Shown here: in pieces, positions 25,020-33,623 of the stretch
Numbering within the stretch: the first letter of the stretch is position 1
Layout of the letters: every line of letters begins with the position of its first letter
Assembly: GCF_001667145.1 (NCBI RefSeq)
Contig: NZ_LZIF01000111.1
Coordinates: 1 to 64,000, forward strand
DNA from: Mycobacterium sp. 852002-51971_SCH5477799-a
GTDB lineage: Bacteria; Actinomycetota; Actinomycetes; Mycobacteriales; Mycobacteriaceae
Length of the DNA: 64,000 nt
Direction: 5' to 3'
Program-made: the position numbers and the translations under genes
The notes under the pieces: generated by a model
Database searches by the model: none
What the model was told of the DNA's origin: nothing
Seen by the model: only the letters and a program-made list of their open reading frames with translations

Positions 25020-26194
25020 CGGTGGCGCACGACGCTCCCACGCTGCGCGCGTGGGCCTATCTGTCCCGGGTGGTCGAGCCGCCCTGCGCCGAACTTGCCG
25101 CCCTGGTGCAGCACGTCGGCCCGGTGGAGGCCGCCGAGCGGATCCGGCGTGGCCTGGTCGAGGACAGCCTGGCCCGGCGTACCGAGGCCCGGCGCGAGAT
25201 CGACCGCAGCGCGGCAGATCTCGAAATGCTGGCCCGGCGTGGCGGACGGTTGATCACGCCGGACGACGACGAGTGGCCGCTGCTGGCGTTCGCCGCATTC
25301 CGCGGTGCCGCACCGCGCACCGGCGGAGGTGCACCGATGGTTTCGCCAATGGTGTTGTGGGCGCTGGGGCCCGTGCGGCTCGACGAGGCGGCCCATCGGG
25401 CCGCGGCCGTGGTCGGGACGCGCGCTTCGACCACGTACGGCGAGCACGTTGCCGGCGAACTGGCGGCCGGATTGACGCAGCGCGACGTCGCGGTGGTCTC
25501 AGGCGGCGCATACGGCATCGACGGCGCGGCGCACCGCGCCGTCCTGGACGGCGACGGCGTCACCGTGGCCGTCCTGGCCGGCGGGCTCGACGTTCCGTAC
25601 CCGAGCGGTCACACCGCCCTGCTGCACCGGATCGGCCAGCAGGGGCTGTTGTTCACCGAGTACGCGCCCGGCATCCGCCCGGCCCGCCACCGGTTCTTGA
25701 CCCGCAATCGTCTGGTTGCCGCCGTGGCCGGGGCCGCCGTGGTGGTGGAAGCCGGTCTGCGCAGCGGCGCGGCCAATACCGCCGCCTGGGCGCGGGCCTT
25801 AGGCCGGGTGGTTGCGGCGGTGCCCGGGCCTGTCACGTCGTCGGCGTCGGCGGGCTGCCATGCCCTGCTGCGCAACGGTGCCGAGCTGGTCACCCGCGCC
25901 GACCATGTCGTCGAGCTGGTCGGCCACATCGGCGAACTGGCCCGCGACGAGCCGCATCCGACGACGCCACTCGACGGCCTCAGCGATGCCGAGCGCCGGG
26001 TCTACGAGGCGTTGCCGGGCCGCGGCGCGGCCACGGTCGACGAGATTGCGGTCGCATCGGGAATGGTGCCCGAGCTCGCGCTGGGCCCGCTGGCGATGCT
26101 CGAGCTCGCCGGCTTGGTGCAGCGCGAGGACGGGCGGTGGCGAATCGTCCGGGTCGCCGCAGCTCAGACCGCATCAACGACGCGGCTCGTATAG
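25016..26194 (+). CDS. dprA: DNA-processing protein DprA
   Basis: Rossmann-fold single-stranded-DNA-binding protein (392 aa) that loads RecA on incoming DNA in transformable bacteria. Seen: N-terminal helical region, the Rossmann core 'AAVVGTRASTTYGEHVAGELAAGL' and 'VVSGGAYGIDGAAHRAVLDGDGVTVAVLAGGLDVPYPSGH', and a C-terminal winged-helix-like segment from about residue 325. ATG 25016 overlaps the comM stop (ATGA). In mycobacteria, where classical competence is not established, its role is unclear (Rv2896c). Confidence 0.93.
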   Translation: MTVAHDAPTLRAWAYLSRVVEPPCAELAALVQHVGPVEAAERIRRGLVEDSLARRTEARREIDRSAADLEMLARRGGRLITPDDDEWPLLAFAAFRGAAPRTGGGAPMVSPMVLWALGPVRLDEAAHRAAAVVGTRASTTYGEHVAGELAAGLTQRDVAVVSGGAYGIDGAAHRAVLDGDGVTVAVLAGGLDVPYPSGHTALLHRIGQQGLLFTEYAPGIRPARHRFLTRNRLVAAVAGAAVVVEAGLRSGAANTAAWARALGRVVAAVPGPVTSSASAGCHALLRNGAELVTRADHVVELVGHIGELARDEPHPTTPLDGLSDAERRVYEALPGRGAATVDEIAVASGMVPELALGPLAMLELAGLVQREDGRWRIVRVAAAQTASTTRLV

Positions 26195-26195
26195 T
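26190..26195 (+). promoter_or_regulatory. -10 element before the siderophore-interacting gene
   Basis: TATAGT, a strong -10 match, overlaps the dprA stop. A transcript would start near 26202 and carry the AGGAGG site at 26219-26224. No clear -35. Confidence 0.4.
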
Positions 26196-26228
26196 CGAGC
26201 GGGGGTTGGGGTTTGGACAGGAGGACAA

Positions 26229-27086
26229 GTGGCGGGTCGACCACTGCAACGTTTCGAAGTTGTCGTTACCGAACAACTCACACCGCACATGGTGCGGATA
26301 GTGCTCGAAAGCAAGGATTTTGACACTTTCGTGCCGAGTAAGTTCACCGACTCCTACGTCAAGCTGGTGTTCGTCGCCGACGACGTCGACATGGCCGGCT
26401 TGCCCGAGCCGCTGACCCTCGACAGCTTCGCGGACCTGCCGCCGGAGAAAAAGCCCTCGGTGCGGACGCTGACCGTCCGCCACGTCGACATCGAAAAGCG
26501 CCGCATCACACTCGACATCGTGGTGCACGGGGAGCACGGCATGGCGGGTCAGTGGGCGTCCACGGCTCAGCCCGGCCAGCCAATCTACCTGATGGGCCCC
26601 GGCGGGGCGTATACACCGGACCCGGCCGCCGACTGGCACCTGCTGGCCGGCGACGAATCGGCGCTGCCGGCCATCGCCGCGGCGCTGGAAGCGTTGCCGC
26701 CCAGCGCGGTTGGCAAGGCGTTCATCGAGGTTGCGGGCCAAGAGGACGAGATTCCGCTGAGCGCACCCGAAGGCGTCGAAGTGCACTGGGTTTATCGCGG
26801 CGGCCGTGCCGACCTGGTTCCCGAGGACCGGGCCGGTGACCACGCGCCGCTGATCGAGGCCGTCACCAGCGCCCCCTGGCTGCCCGGGCAGGTGCATGTT
26901 TTCATCCACGGCGAGGCCCAGGCCGTCATGCACAATCTGCGCCCCTACATCCGCAAGGAGCGCGGTGTGGACGCCAAATGGGCGTCCTCGATCTCGGGAT
27001 ATTGGCGCCGCGGCCGCACCGAAGAGACCTTCCGCCAGTGGAAGAAGGAACTGGCGCAGGCGGAGTCGGCGAACTCGTCAGCCTGA
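26229..27086 (+). CDS. viuB: Siderophore-interacting FAD protein (ViuB/SIP family)
   Basis: Cytoplasmic flavoprotein of 285 aa that reduces ferric siderophores to release iron. Seen: FAD-binding barrel ('RTLTVRHVDIEKRRITLDIVVHGEHGMAGQWA', containing the R-x-Y/L-T-x-R type FAD motif), 'GPGGAYTPDPAADWHLLAGDESALPAIAAALEAL', and the C-terminal 'HGEAQAVMHNLRPYIRKERGV' and 'SGYWRRGRTEE' that are diagnostic of SIP. GTG 26229 follows a good AGGAGG. Orthologue of Rv2895c. No IdeR box was recognised. Confidence 0.92.
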   Translation: MAGRPLQRFEVVVTEQLTPHMVRIVLESKDFDTFVPSKFTDSYVKLVFVADDVDMAGLPEPLTLDSFADLPPEKKPSVRTLTVRHVDIEKRRITLDIVVHGEHGMAGQWASTAQPGQPIYLMGPGGAYTPDPAADWHLLAGDESALPAIAAALEALPPSAVGKAFIEVAGQEDEIPLSAPEGVEVHWVYRGGRADLVPEDRAGDHAPLIEAVTSAPWLPGQVHVFIHGEAQAVMHNLRPYIRKERGVDAKWASSISGYWRRGRTEETFRQWKKELAQAESANSSA

Positions 27087-27110
27087 CGCCCGCCTGGCAT
27101 TGTCTATCCC

Positions 27111-28271
27111 ATGGCATTCGGCGACTACCAGAACGAGATCTACTTCAAGGGCCTCGGCGGGGTGGCGCCCGCGCTGCCGATGGCGTTCGCCGAGCTGGAG
27201 GCCCGGGCCGAGCGGGCCATGCCGCCGTCGGTCTGGTCTTACGTCACCGGCGGCGCCGGTGACGAGCGCACGCAGCGGGCCAACCGGGAGGCGTTCGATC
27301 ACTGGGGCTTGATACCGCGCATGTTCGTCGGCGCGGCGGCTCGCGACCTGTCGGTGCAGATGTTCGGCCTGACCCTGCCGTCGCCGGTGTTCATGGCGCC
27401 GATCGGGGTCATCGGTATCTGTGCCCAAGACGGCCATGGTGACCTCGCCACCGCACGCGCGGCGGCCACCACTGGCGTCCCGATGGTCGTTTCCACCCTG
27501 ACCGCCGACCCGATGGAAGACGTCGCCGCACAGTTCGGGGAGACCCCCGGCTTCTTCCAGCTGTATACGCCCAAGGACCGCGACCTGGCCGCGAGCCTCG
27601 TCCAGCGCGCCGAAGCCGCCGGCTACCAGGGCATCATCGTCACTCTCGACACCTGGATTCCGGGGTGGCGCCCGCGCGACCTCACCACGGCCAATTTCCC
27701 GCAGCTGCGGGGGCTCTGCCTGAGCAACTACACGAGCGACCCGGTCTTCCGCGCCAGCCTGCAGCGCCCGCCGGAAGAGGACCCGCAAGGCACCGTGCTG
27801 CAGTGGGTAACGACCTTCGGAAACCCTCTGACCTGGGACGACCTAGCCTGGCTGCGGTCGCTGACCAACCTGCCGCTGATCATCAAGGGCATCTGTCACC
27901 CCGATGACGCGCGGCGCGCGAGGGACGGTGGCGTCGACGGCATCTACTGCTCCACCCACGGCGGCCGCCAGGCCAACGGCGGCCTGCCCGCCCTCGCGTG
28001 CCTGCCCGGGGTCGTCGAGGCTGCCGACGGGTTGCCCGTCCTGTTCGATTCGGGGATCCGCAGCGGTGCCGACGTCGTGAAGGCGCTCGCGCTGGGGGCC
28101 ACGGCCGTGGGCATTGGCCGCCCGTACGCGTACGGCCTGGCGCTCGGGGGGGTGGACGGCATCGTGCACGTGCTGCGCTCGATCCTGGGCGAGGCCGACC
28201 TCATCATGGCAGTCGACGGCTATCCCACGCTCAAAGATCTCACCCCGGATACGCTTCGGCGCGTCGACTAG
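27111..28271 (+). CDS. FMN-dependent alpha-hydroxy-acid oxidase, lactate 2-monooxygenase-like
   Basis: TIM-barrel flavoenzyme of 386 aa. From the first residues ('MAFGDYQNEIYFKGLGGVAP') it tracks M. smegmatis lactate 2-monooxygenase as I recall it, including 'HWGLIPRM', 'APIGVIGICAQDGHGDLATA', 'LYTPKDRDLAASLVQRAE', 'IIKGICHPDDARRA', 'FDSGIRSGADVVKALALGA' and 'GIGRPYAYG'. The catalytic His lies in 'YCSTHGGRQ', where the family usually has SNHGGRQ. It sits between viuB and xerC, adjacent in H37Rv, so it is an insertion relative to that genome. Lactate may not be the substrate. Confidence 0.88.
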   Translation: MAFGDYQNEIYFKGLGGVAPALPMAFAELEARAERAMPPSVWSYVTGGAGDERTQRANREAFDHWGLIPRMFVGAAARDLSVQMFGLTLPSPVFMAPIGVIGICAQDGHGDLATARAAATTGVPMVVSTLTADPMEDVAAQFGETPGFFQLYTPKDRDLAASLVQRAEAAGYQGIIVTLDTWIPGWRPRDLTTANFPQLRGLCLSNYTSDPVFRASLQRPPEEDPQGTVLQWVTTFGNPLTWDDLAWLRSLTNLPLIIKGICHPDDARRARDGGVDGIYCSTHGGRQANGGLPALACLPGVVEAADGLPVLFDSGIRSGADVVKALALGATAVGIGRPYAYGLALGGVDGIVHVLRSILGEADLIMAVDGYPTLKDLTPDTLRRVD

Positions 28272-28304
28272 AGCGCCACGGTCGCCGCCTGCGACCGTGG
28301 GGGA

Positions 28305-29201
28305 GTGCAGGCGATTCTCGACGAATTCGACGAGTACCTGGAACTGCAGTGCGGCCGCTCGGCGCACACCCGCCGCGCCTACCTCGGCGACCTGCGCTCG
28401 CTGCTCGCCTTCATCGAGGACCGCGGCGCGCGTCTGGACGGGCTGAGTCTGCCCCTGCTGCGCTCCTGGCTGTCCGTCGCGGCGGCGGGCGGTGTCGCCC
28501 GCACGACGTTGGCCCGCCGCACCTCGGCGGTCAAGGCCTTCACCGCGTGGGCCGTGCGGCGCGGCCTGCTGGCCGCGGATCCGGCCGCTCGACTGCAGGT
28601 CCCCAAAGCGCACCGCACCCTGCCCTCGGTGCTGCGCCAAGACCAGGCCGCCGACGCCATGGCCGCCGCCAAATCCGGTGCGCAGCAAGGCGATCCGCTG
28701 GCGCTGCGGGACCGGCTGATCGTCGAGATGTTGTATGCCACCGGGATCCGGGTCAGCGAGCTGTGCGGCCTGGACATCGACGACGTCGACACCCATCACC
28801 GGCTCGTCAAAGTGCTCGGCAAGGGCAACAAGCAGCGCAGCGTGCCGTTCGGCAGGCCCGCCGCCGAGGCGCTCGACGCGTGGCTGGCCGACGGCCGCCC
28901 GGCGCTGGCGACCGCGAAGTCGGGCCCGGCGCTGCTGTTGGGCGCGCGCGGCCGCCGGCTCGACGTTCGCCAGGCGCGCACGGTGGTGCACCAAACCGTC
29001 TCCGCGGTGGACGGTGCGCCGGACATGGGGCCGCACGGCCTGCGGCACAGCGCGGCCACACATCTGCTCGAAGGCGGGGCCGACCTGCGCGTCGTCCAGG
29101 AGTTGCTCGGCCATTCGAGCCTGGCGACCACCCAGCTGTACACCCACGTCGCGGTGTCGCGGCTGCGCGCGGTGCACGATCAGGCCCACCCTCGCGCGTG
29201 A
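28305..29201 (+). CDS. xerC: Tyrosine recombinase XerC
   Basis: Site-specific recombinase of 298 aa that resolves chromosome dimers at dif with XerD. Seen: SAM-like N domain, then catalytic Arg149 ('TGIRVSEL'), Lys in 'VLGKGNKQR', His244 and Arg247 ('HGLRHS'), His270 ('GHSSLATT') and the nucleophile Tyr279 ('LYTHV'). GTG 28305 is preceded by GGGGGA. Size, intact motifs and conserved location (Rv2894c) argue for the housekeeping enzyme, not a phage integrase. Confidence 0.94.
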   Translation: MQAILDEFDEYLELQCGRSAHTRRAYLGDLRSLLAFIEDRGARLDGLSLPLLRSWLSVAAAGGVARTTLARRTSAVKAFTAWAVRRGLLAADPAARLQVPKAHRTLPSVLRQDQAADAMAAAKSGAQQGDPLALRDRLIVEMLYATGIRVSELCGLDIDDVDTHHRLVKVLGKGNKQRSVPFGRPAAEALDAWLADGRPALATAKSGPALLLGARGRRLDVRQARTVVHQTVSAVDGAPDMGPHGLRHSAATHLLEGGADLRVVQELLGHSSLATTQLYTHVAVSRLRAVHDQAHPRA

Positions 29202-29207
29202 GCCGGC

Positions 29208-29699
29208 TCACCGCTGCAGCGGTTTGAGCCGGATCGGCGTGGACTTGAGCAGGCCCAACGGATCGACATAGCGGGCGCCCGACGCCGGACCCCAGATCGC
29301 GCCCCAGTGCAAACACGCCGCGACCGGGCACCCGGCATGCCCGGCCACCAGGTCGCCGATCACGGTCGCCGCCGTCACCGACTGGCCGACCCGCACGGCC
29401 GCCCGGACCGGCTCGTAGCTGGTGTGCAACCCGCCGGGGTGGGCCAGCGACACCACCGGTCGTCCGGCCAGCAGCCCGGCGAACACCACCGTCGCGGCGC
29501 CCGCGGCGTACACCGGCTGACCCGGGGCACCGGCCAGGTCCACGCCCCGGTGCCCGGGATGCCAGTCCTGGGCCGGGGCGTCGAACCCCCGGGCGACGGC
29601 CGGGGGCGGGCGCAGCGGCCAGTCCAGGCGATCCTCGGCGGCGACCGCCGGCACCGCGCTGACCAGGCCCGCACATAGCAGCAACGCTTTCCACCGCAT
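29208..29699 (-). CDS. Secreted M23 (LytM-like) peptidase-fold protein, Rv2891-like
   Basis: Protein of 163 aa with a signal peptide of about 21 aa ('MRWKALLLCAGLVSAVPAVAA'). The LytM zinc site is partly present: 'HPGHRGVDLAG' supplies His-x3-Asp, and 'CLHWGAIWG' supplies the final His, but the preceding catalytic His of the usual HxH is Cys. It may be a peptidoglycan-binding pseudo-enzyme or use altered chemistry. It converges with xerC with a 6-nt gap. Confidence 0.87.
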   Translation of the reverse strand: MRWKALLLCAGLVSAVPAVAAEDRLDWPLRPPPAVARGFDAPAQDWHPGHRGVDLAGAPGQPVYAAGAATVVFAGLLAGRPVVSLAHPGGLHTSYEPVRAAVRVGQSVTAATVIGDLVAGHAGCPVAACLHWGAIWGPASGARYVDPLGLLKSTPIRLKPLQR

Positions 29700-29806
29700 C
29701 CGGGCAGTTCAGCGCCCCTCTGCCGGCGCTGCCACCCGGCCACGCCGGCGTTGTGAATGAGCGGCCCGGTTGGGGAAGCGTGGCAAAACCACCTGCTGAG
29801 TCGGTG

Positions 29807-29812
29807 TAAACT
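29807..29812 (+). promoter_or_regulatory. Probable -10 element for rpsB-tsf
   Basis: TAAACT (TANNNT) predicts a start near 29819 and a leader of about 170 nt. No good -35 hexamer is visible at the standard distance. Confidence 0.4.
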
Positions 29813-29889
29813 GCTGGTCGCAGCTCGTTCGCGGGCTGACTTCGCGCGTCTGCCTCGCGTCTCTGGTTCCACTAGGAGTTCGCAATCGC

Positions 29890-29921
29890 ATGCCGGGCGG
29901 TCCCTTAACCGGGTCCGGCAT
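29890..29921 (+). promoter_or_regulatory. Stem-loop in the rpsB leader
   Basis: ATGCCGG (29890-29896) pairs with CCGGCAT (29915-29921). Inside, CGGT (29898-29901) pairs with ACCG (29908-29911) around a CCCTTA loop. An interrupted 7+4-bp hairpin in the untranslated leader could be an S2 autoregulatory element or an attenuator; inference only. Confidence 0.35.
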
Positions 29922-29988
29922 CGCAGCAGCCGCCAGGGCCCGGCCTCACCCGATGCCAGGCGACAACCGACACAAGTAAGGCACAACC

Positions 29989-30822
29989 ATGGCCGTCGTA
30001 ACCATGAAGCAGCTGCTTGACAGCGGCACCCACTTCGGGCACCAGACCCGTCGGTGGAATCCCAAAATGAAGCGGTTCATCTTCACCGACCGCAACGGCA
30101 TCTACATCATCGACTTGCAGCAGACGCTGACCTTCATCGACCAGGCGTACGAATTCGTCAAAGAGACCGTCGCCCACGGCGGCAGCGTCCTGTTTGTCGG
30201 CACCAAGAAGCAGGCGCAGGAGTCCGTCGCCGCCGAGGCGACCCGCGTGGGCATGCCGTACGTGAACCAGCGCTGGCTGGGCGGCATGCTGACCAACTTC
30301 TCCACCGTGCACAAGCGCCTGCAGCGCCTCAAGGAGCTCGAGGCGATGGAGCAGACCGGTGGCTTCGAGGGCCGCACCAAGAAGGAAATCTTGATGCTGA
30401 CCCGCGAGAAGAACAAGCTCGAGCGCAGCCTCGGCGGTATCCGCGACATGGCCAAGGTGCCGTCGGCCATCTGGGTCGTTGACACCAACAAGGAGCACCT
30501 CGCGGTTGCGGAGGCTCGCAAGCTGAACATCCCGATCATCGCGATCCTGGACACCAACTGCGACCCCGACGAGGTCGACTACCCGATCCCGGGCAACGAC
30601 GATGCGATCCGTTCGGCGGCGCTGCTGACCAAGGTGATCGCCTCCGCGGTCGCCGAAGGGCTGCAGGCCCGCGCGGGCGTCGGCCGCGGCGACGGCAAGC
30701 CCGAGGCCGAGGCCGCCGAGCCGCTCGCCGAATGGGAGCAGGAGCTGTTGGCCTCCGCCACCGCCACCGCCCCCACCGACGCCGCTGCGGGCACCCCCGA
30801 ACCAACCACTGACCCCTCATAG
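29989..30822 (+). CDS. rpsB: 30S ribosomal protein S2
   Basis: S2 joins the 30S subunit late and anchors S1. It has 277 aa with the typical 'MKQLLDSGTHFGHQTRRWNPKMKRFIFTDRNGIYIIDLQQT' opening and 'NCDPDEVDYPIPGNDDAIRS'. A low-complexity Glu/Ala/Thr/Pro tail of about 45 residues extends the C-terminus. Tsf follows 12 nt downstream, the universal rpsB-tsf pair. Confidence 0.97.
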   Translation: MAVVTMKQLLDSGTHFGHQTRRWNPKMKRFIFTDRNGIYIIDLQQTLTFIDQAYEFVKETVAHGGSVLFVGTKKQAQESVAAEATRVGMPYVNQRWLGGMLTNFSTVHKRLQRLKELEAMEQTGGFEGRTKKEILMLTREKNKLERSLGGIRDMAKVPSAIWVVDTNKEHLAVAEARKLNIPIIAILDTNCDPDEVDYPIPGNDDAIRSAALLTKVIASAVAEGLQARAGVGRGDGKPEAEAAEPLAEWEQELLASATATAPTDAAAGTPEPTTDPS

Positions 30823-30834
30823 GAAGGCTGACCA

Positions 30835-31662
30835 TTGGCGAACTTCACCGCTGCCGACGTCAAGCGGCTTCGGGAACTCACCGGTGCCGGCATGCTCGAC
30901 TGCAAGAACGCGCTGGCCGAGAACGACGGTGACTTCGACAAGGCCGTCGAGGCGCTGCGCATCAAGGGCGCCAAGGATGTCGGCAAGCGCGCCGAGCGTG
31001 CGACGGCCGAAGGTCTGGTCGCGGCCCAGGGTGGCGCGCTGATCGAGCTGAACAGCGAGACCGACTTCGTCGCCAAGAACGCGGAGTTCCAGGCGCTGGC
31101 CGACCAGATCGTCGCCGCGGCCGTGTCGTCGAAGGCCAAGGACGTCGACGAGCTCAAGGCCGCCGCCGTCGCTGACAAGACCGTCGAGCAGGCAATCGCG
31201 GAGCTGTCGGCCAAGATCGGCGAGAAGTTGGAGTTGCGCCGCGTCGCGAACTTCGACGGCACCGTCGAGACCTACCTGCACCGGCGGGCGGCCGACCTGC
31301 CCCCCGCGGTCGGTGTGCTGGTCGAGTACGAAGGCTCGGACGCTGGATCCGCCGCTGAGGCGGCTCACGCCGTGGCACTGCAGATCGCGGCGCTCAAGGC
31401 CCGCTACCTGTCCCGCGACGACGTGCCCGAGGACGTGGTCTCCAGCGAGCGCCGCATCGCCGAGGAAACCGCCAAGGCGGAGGGCAAGCCGGAGCAGGCC
31501 CTGCCCAAGATCGTCGAAGGCCGGCTGAACGGCTTCTTCAAGGACGCGGTGCTGCTCGAGCAGACGTCGGTGTCCGACAGCAAGAAGACCGTCAAGGCAC
31601 TCCTCGACGACGCCGGTGTCACGGTGACGCGGTTCGTCCGCTTCGAGGTGGGCCAGGCCTGA
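30835..31662 (+). CDS. tsf: Elongation factor Ts
   Basis: Guanine-nucleotide exchange factor for EF-Tu, 275 aa. Seen: N-terminal 'DVKRLRELTGAGMLDCKNALAENDGDFDKAVEALRIKG' and 'LIELNSETDFVAKN', the EF-Tu contact motif. It starts at TTG 30835 after AGGAAGG. The stop codon lies inside a small perfect inverted repeat (GCCTGA-CT-TCAGGC, 31657-31670). Confidence 0.97.
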   Translation: MANFTAADVKRLRELTGAGMLDCKNALAENDGDFDKAVEALRIKGAKDVGKRAERATAEGLVAAQGGALIELNSETDFVAKNAEFQALADQIVAAAVSSKAKDVDELKAAAVADKTVEQAIAELSAKIGEKLELRRVANFDGTVETYLHRRAADLPPAVGVLVEYEGSDAGSAAEAAHAVALQIAALKARYLSRDDVPEDVVSSERRIAEETAKAEGKPEQALPKIVEGRLNGFFKDAVLLEQTSVSDSKKTVKALLDDAGVTVTRFVRFEVGQA

Positions 31663-31682
31663 CTTCAGGCTTGACCACTTGA

Positions 31683-31704
31683 CCCGGCCCGGACACAAGC
31701 CGGG
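31683..31704 (+). terminator. Possible terminator after tsf
   Basis: CCCGGC and GCCGGG separated by 10 nt can pair; an overlapping alternative pairs CCGGG with CCCGG at 31711-31715. No T-tract. Weak candidate for the end of the rpsB-tsf transcript. Confidence 0.25.
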
Positions 31705-31733
31705 AAACCTCCCGGGGGCACGGGCGCGCGGGC

Positions 31734-31739
31734 TAGCGT
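31734..31739 (+). promoter_or_regulatory. -10 element for the amidase gene
   Basis: TAGCGT (TANNNT) ends 7 nt before ATG 31747 with no ribosome-binding site. Probable leaderless promoter. Confidence 0.5.
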
Positions 31740-31746
31740 CAGTGTC

Positions 31747-33153
31747 ATGCGACACGTGCACGCGTTCGGTGATGATGCCCTCGGCGATCTGGACACGGTC
31801 GGCCTGGCCGATGCCCTGAAATCCGGCCGGGTCGGCAGGGCCGAGGTGGTCGAGGCCGCGATCGCCCGCACCGAGGCCGTCGACCCGCTGCTAAATGGGT
31901 TGGTGTACGCGGCTTTTGACCAAGCGCGGGCGGCCGCGTCGGGTCCGGCAGGCGGTTACTTCGGCGGCGTGCCGACGTTCATCAAAGACAACGTCGATGT
32001 CGCCGGGCAGCCCAGCATGCACGGCACCGATGCGTGGACGAGCCGAAATGCCGTCGCGGACAGCGTCTTCACCCGGCTGTTCCTGGCCACCGGCTTGACC
32101 TCGGTGGGCAAGACGCAGTTGTCCGAATTCGGGTTCAGCGCCTCGGCGGAGCACCCGAGGCTGGGCCCGGTCCGCAATCCGTGGGACACCGAATACACCG
32201 CCGGCGCGTCGTCGTCGGGTTCGGGTGCGTTCGTCGCCGCCGGTGTCGTGCCCATCGCGCACGCCAACGACGGCGGTGGCTCGATCCGAATTCCGGCCGC
32301 TTGCAACGGCTTGGTCGGACTCAAACCGTCGCGTGGCCGGCTGCCGCTGGACGCGACGCTGCGCCGGATGCCGGTCGGTGTGGTCGTCAACGGCGTGGTG
32401 ACCCGTTCGGTCCGGGACACCGCGGCGTTCTACCGCGAGGCCGAGCGAATCTGGCGTAACCCCAAGCTGGCACCGGTCGGGGACGTCACCGCACCCGGCC
32501 GGCAACGGTTGCGGATCGCGGTGCTGACCCGATCGGTACAGCGCGAGTGCAGTCCGCAGGTGCGAGAGCTGACGTTGAAGTCCGCCGGTCTGCTCGAGGA
32601 GCTGGGCCACCGTGTCGAACACGTCGACGAACCCCCGGTCGCGCGCAGTTTCGTCGACGACTTCGTCATGTACTGGGGATTTTTATCGCTGGCCCAGGTA
32701 AGCGGCGGGCGGCACCTGTTCGGCGAGACGTTCGATCGCAGCAAGCTGGACAGCCTGACACTGGGTCTTCTCCGCCACACCAGCCGCAACATCCACCGCC
32801 TTCCGACGGCCATCGTGCGGCTGCGCCGGGCGCGCAGACGCACCGCACAGTTCTTCCGCACTTACGACGCGGTGCTCACACCCACCCTCGCCGACGAGAC
32901 ACCCCGCATCGGATTCCTGGCGCCCACCGATTACCGGCAGGTCATCAGCCGGCTGATCGACTGGGTCTCGTTCACCCCGCTGCACAACGTCACCGGCGAA
33001 CCCGCGATCTCGCTGCCGCTGGCGCAGTCCGCCGACGGGATGCCGGTTGGCATGATGCTGTCGGCCGATATGGGGCAGGAATCTCTGCTGCTCGAATTGG
33101 CCTATGAGCTCGAAGAGGCGCGGCCGTGGGCGCGCATTGACGCTACCGGCTGA
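31747..33153 (+). CDS. amiC: Amidase-signature enzyme AmiC
   Basis: Hydrolase of the amidase-signature family, 468 aa, cytoplasmic. The Ser-cisSer-Lys triad is intact: Lys80 in 'FIKDNVDVAG', the Ser155-157 run in 'AGASSSGSGAFVAAG', and Ser179 in 'NDGGGSIRIPAACNG'. The physiological amide is unknown; the name follows the H37Rv orthologue Rv2888c. It converges with the MarR gene. Confidence 0.93.
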   Translation: MRHVHAFGDDALGDLDTVGLADALKSGRVGRAEVVEAAIARTEAVDPLLNGLVYAAFDQARAAASGPAGGYFGGVPTFIKDNVDVAGQPSMHGTDAWTSRNAVADSVFTRLFLATGLTSVGKTQLSEFGFSASAEHPRLGPVRNPWDTEYTAGASSSGSGAFVAAGVVPIAHANDGGGSIRIPAACNGLVGLKPSRGRLPLDATLRRMPVGVVVNGVVTRSVRDTAAFYREAERIWRNPKLAPVGDVTAPGRQRLRIAVLTRSVQRECSPQVRELTLKSAGLLEELGHRVEHVDEPPVARSFVDDFVMYWGFLSLAQVSGGRHLFGETFDRSKLDSLTLGLLRHTSRNIHRLPTAIVRLRRARRRTAQFFRTYDAVLTPTLADETPRIGFLAPTDYRQVISRLIDWVSFTPLHNVTGEPAISLPLAQSADGMPVGMMLSADMGQESLLLELAYELEEARPWARIDATG

Positions 33154-33162
33154 TCAGGACGG

Positions 33163-33179
33163 CGGCGACGCGATCGCCG
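33163..33179. terminator. Bidirectional hairpin between amiC and the MarR gene
   Basis: CGGCGA and TCGCCG flank a 5-nt loop in the 50-nt convergent gap; one more G-C pair extends the stem to 7 bp. Plausible shared terminator. Confidence 0.35.
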
Positions 33180-33203
33180 CGCGGGCGCGCTTCGTGATCA
33201 CCG

Positions 33204-33623
33204 TTAGTCGGAGCCGAGCTTCTCGAGCATCCTCTTGAACTCACGTTGCTGAGTTTCGGTGAGCCTGGCCAAGATGCGTGCGTCCGCGCCGCGGACCGCT
33301 CCTTCGGCGCGCTTGAGCAGGGTGCGGCCCTGCCCGGTCAAGTTCGCCGGCAGCGCGCGTCCCGAGGGCACCGACGACGGCCGCGACACGGCGCCGACCT
33401 CTTCCAGCTTGCGCAGCACGGTGTTCATCGCCTGCGGGGTGACGTTGGTGTGACGGGACAATTCGGCGCTCGACATTCCCGGGAACATCGAAAGTATGCG
33501 CAGGCAAACGAATTCGGGCAGGGTCAGGCCCAGCGGACCCAACGCGGTGGCGACCTCTGGTCGCAGTACCGCCCCGACCCGGTAGAGGAGGTAACCCAGC
33601 GGAGCATCGTCGGCCTGAATCAT
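33204..33623 (-). CDS. MarR-family repressor (Rv2887-like)
   Basis: Winged-helix regulator of 139 aa, identical in length to H37Rv Rv2887, a repressor whose loss is reported to derepress a drug-modifying methyltransferase. Seen: 'LGYLLYRVGAVLRPEVATALGPLGLTLPEFVCLRIL', recognition region 'MSSAELSRHTNVTPQAMNTVLRKLEEVGAVSR', and 'SGRALPANLTGQGR' wing. The frame is open far upstream, but the family begins at ATG 33623, which lies inside a palindrome (33622-33640) that is probably its own operator. Confidence 0.93.
   Translation of the reverse strand: MIQADDAPLGYLLYRVGAVLRPEVATALGPLGLTLPEFVCLRILSMFPGMSSAELSRHTNVTPQAMNTVLRKLEEVGAVSRPSSVPSGRALPANLTGQGRTLLKRAEGAVRGADARILARLTETQQREFKRMLEKLGSD

Noticed and set aside
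28305..29201. Phage or integron integrase
   Set aside because: Position, size and intact XerC motifs fit the housekeeping recombinase; no attachment site or phage gene is nearby.
32610..32635. LexA-like TCGAAC motif inside amiC
   Set aside because: No second half-site at the right spacing, and it is within coding sequence.
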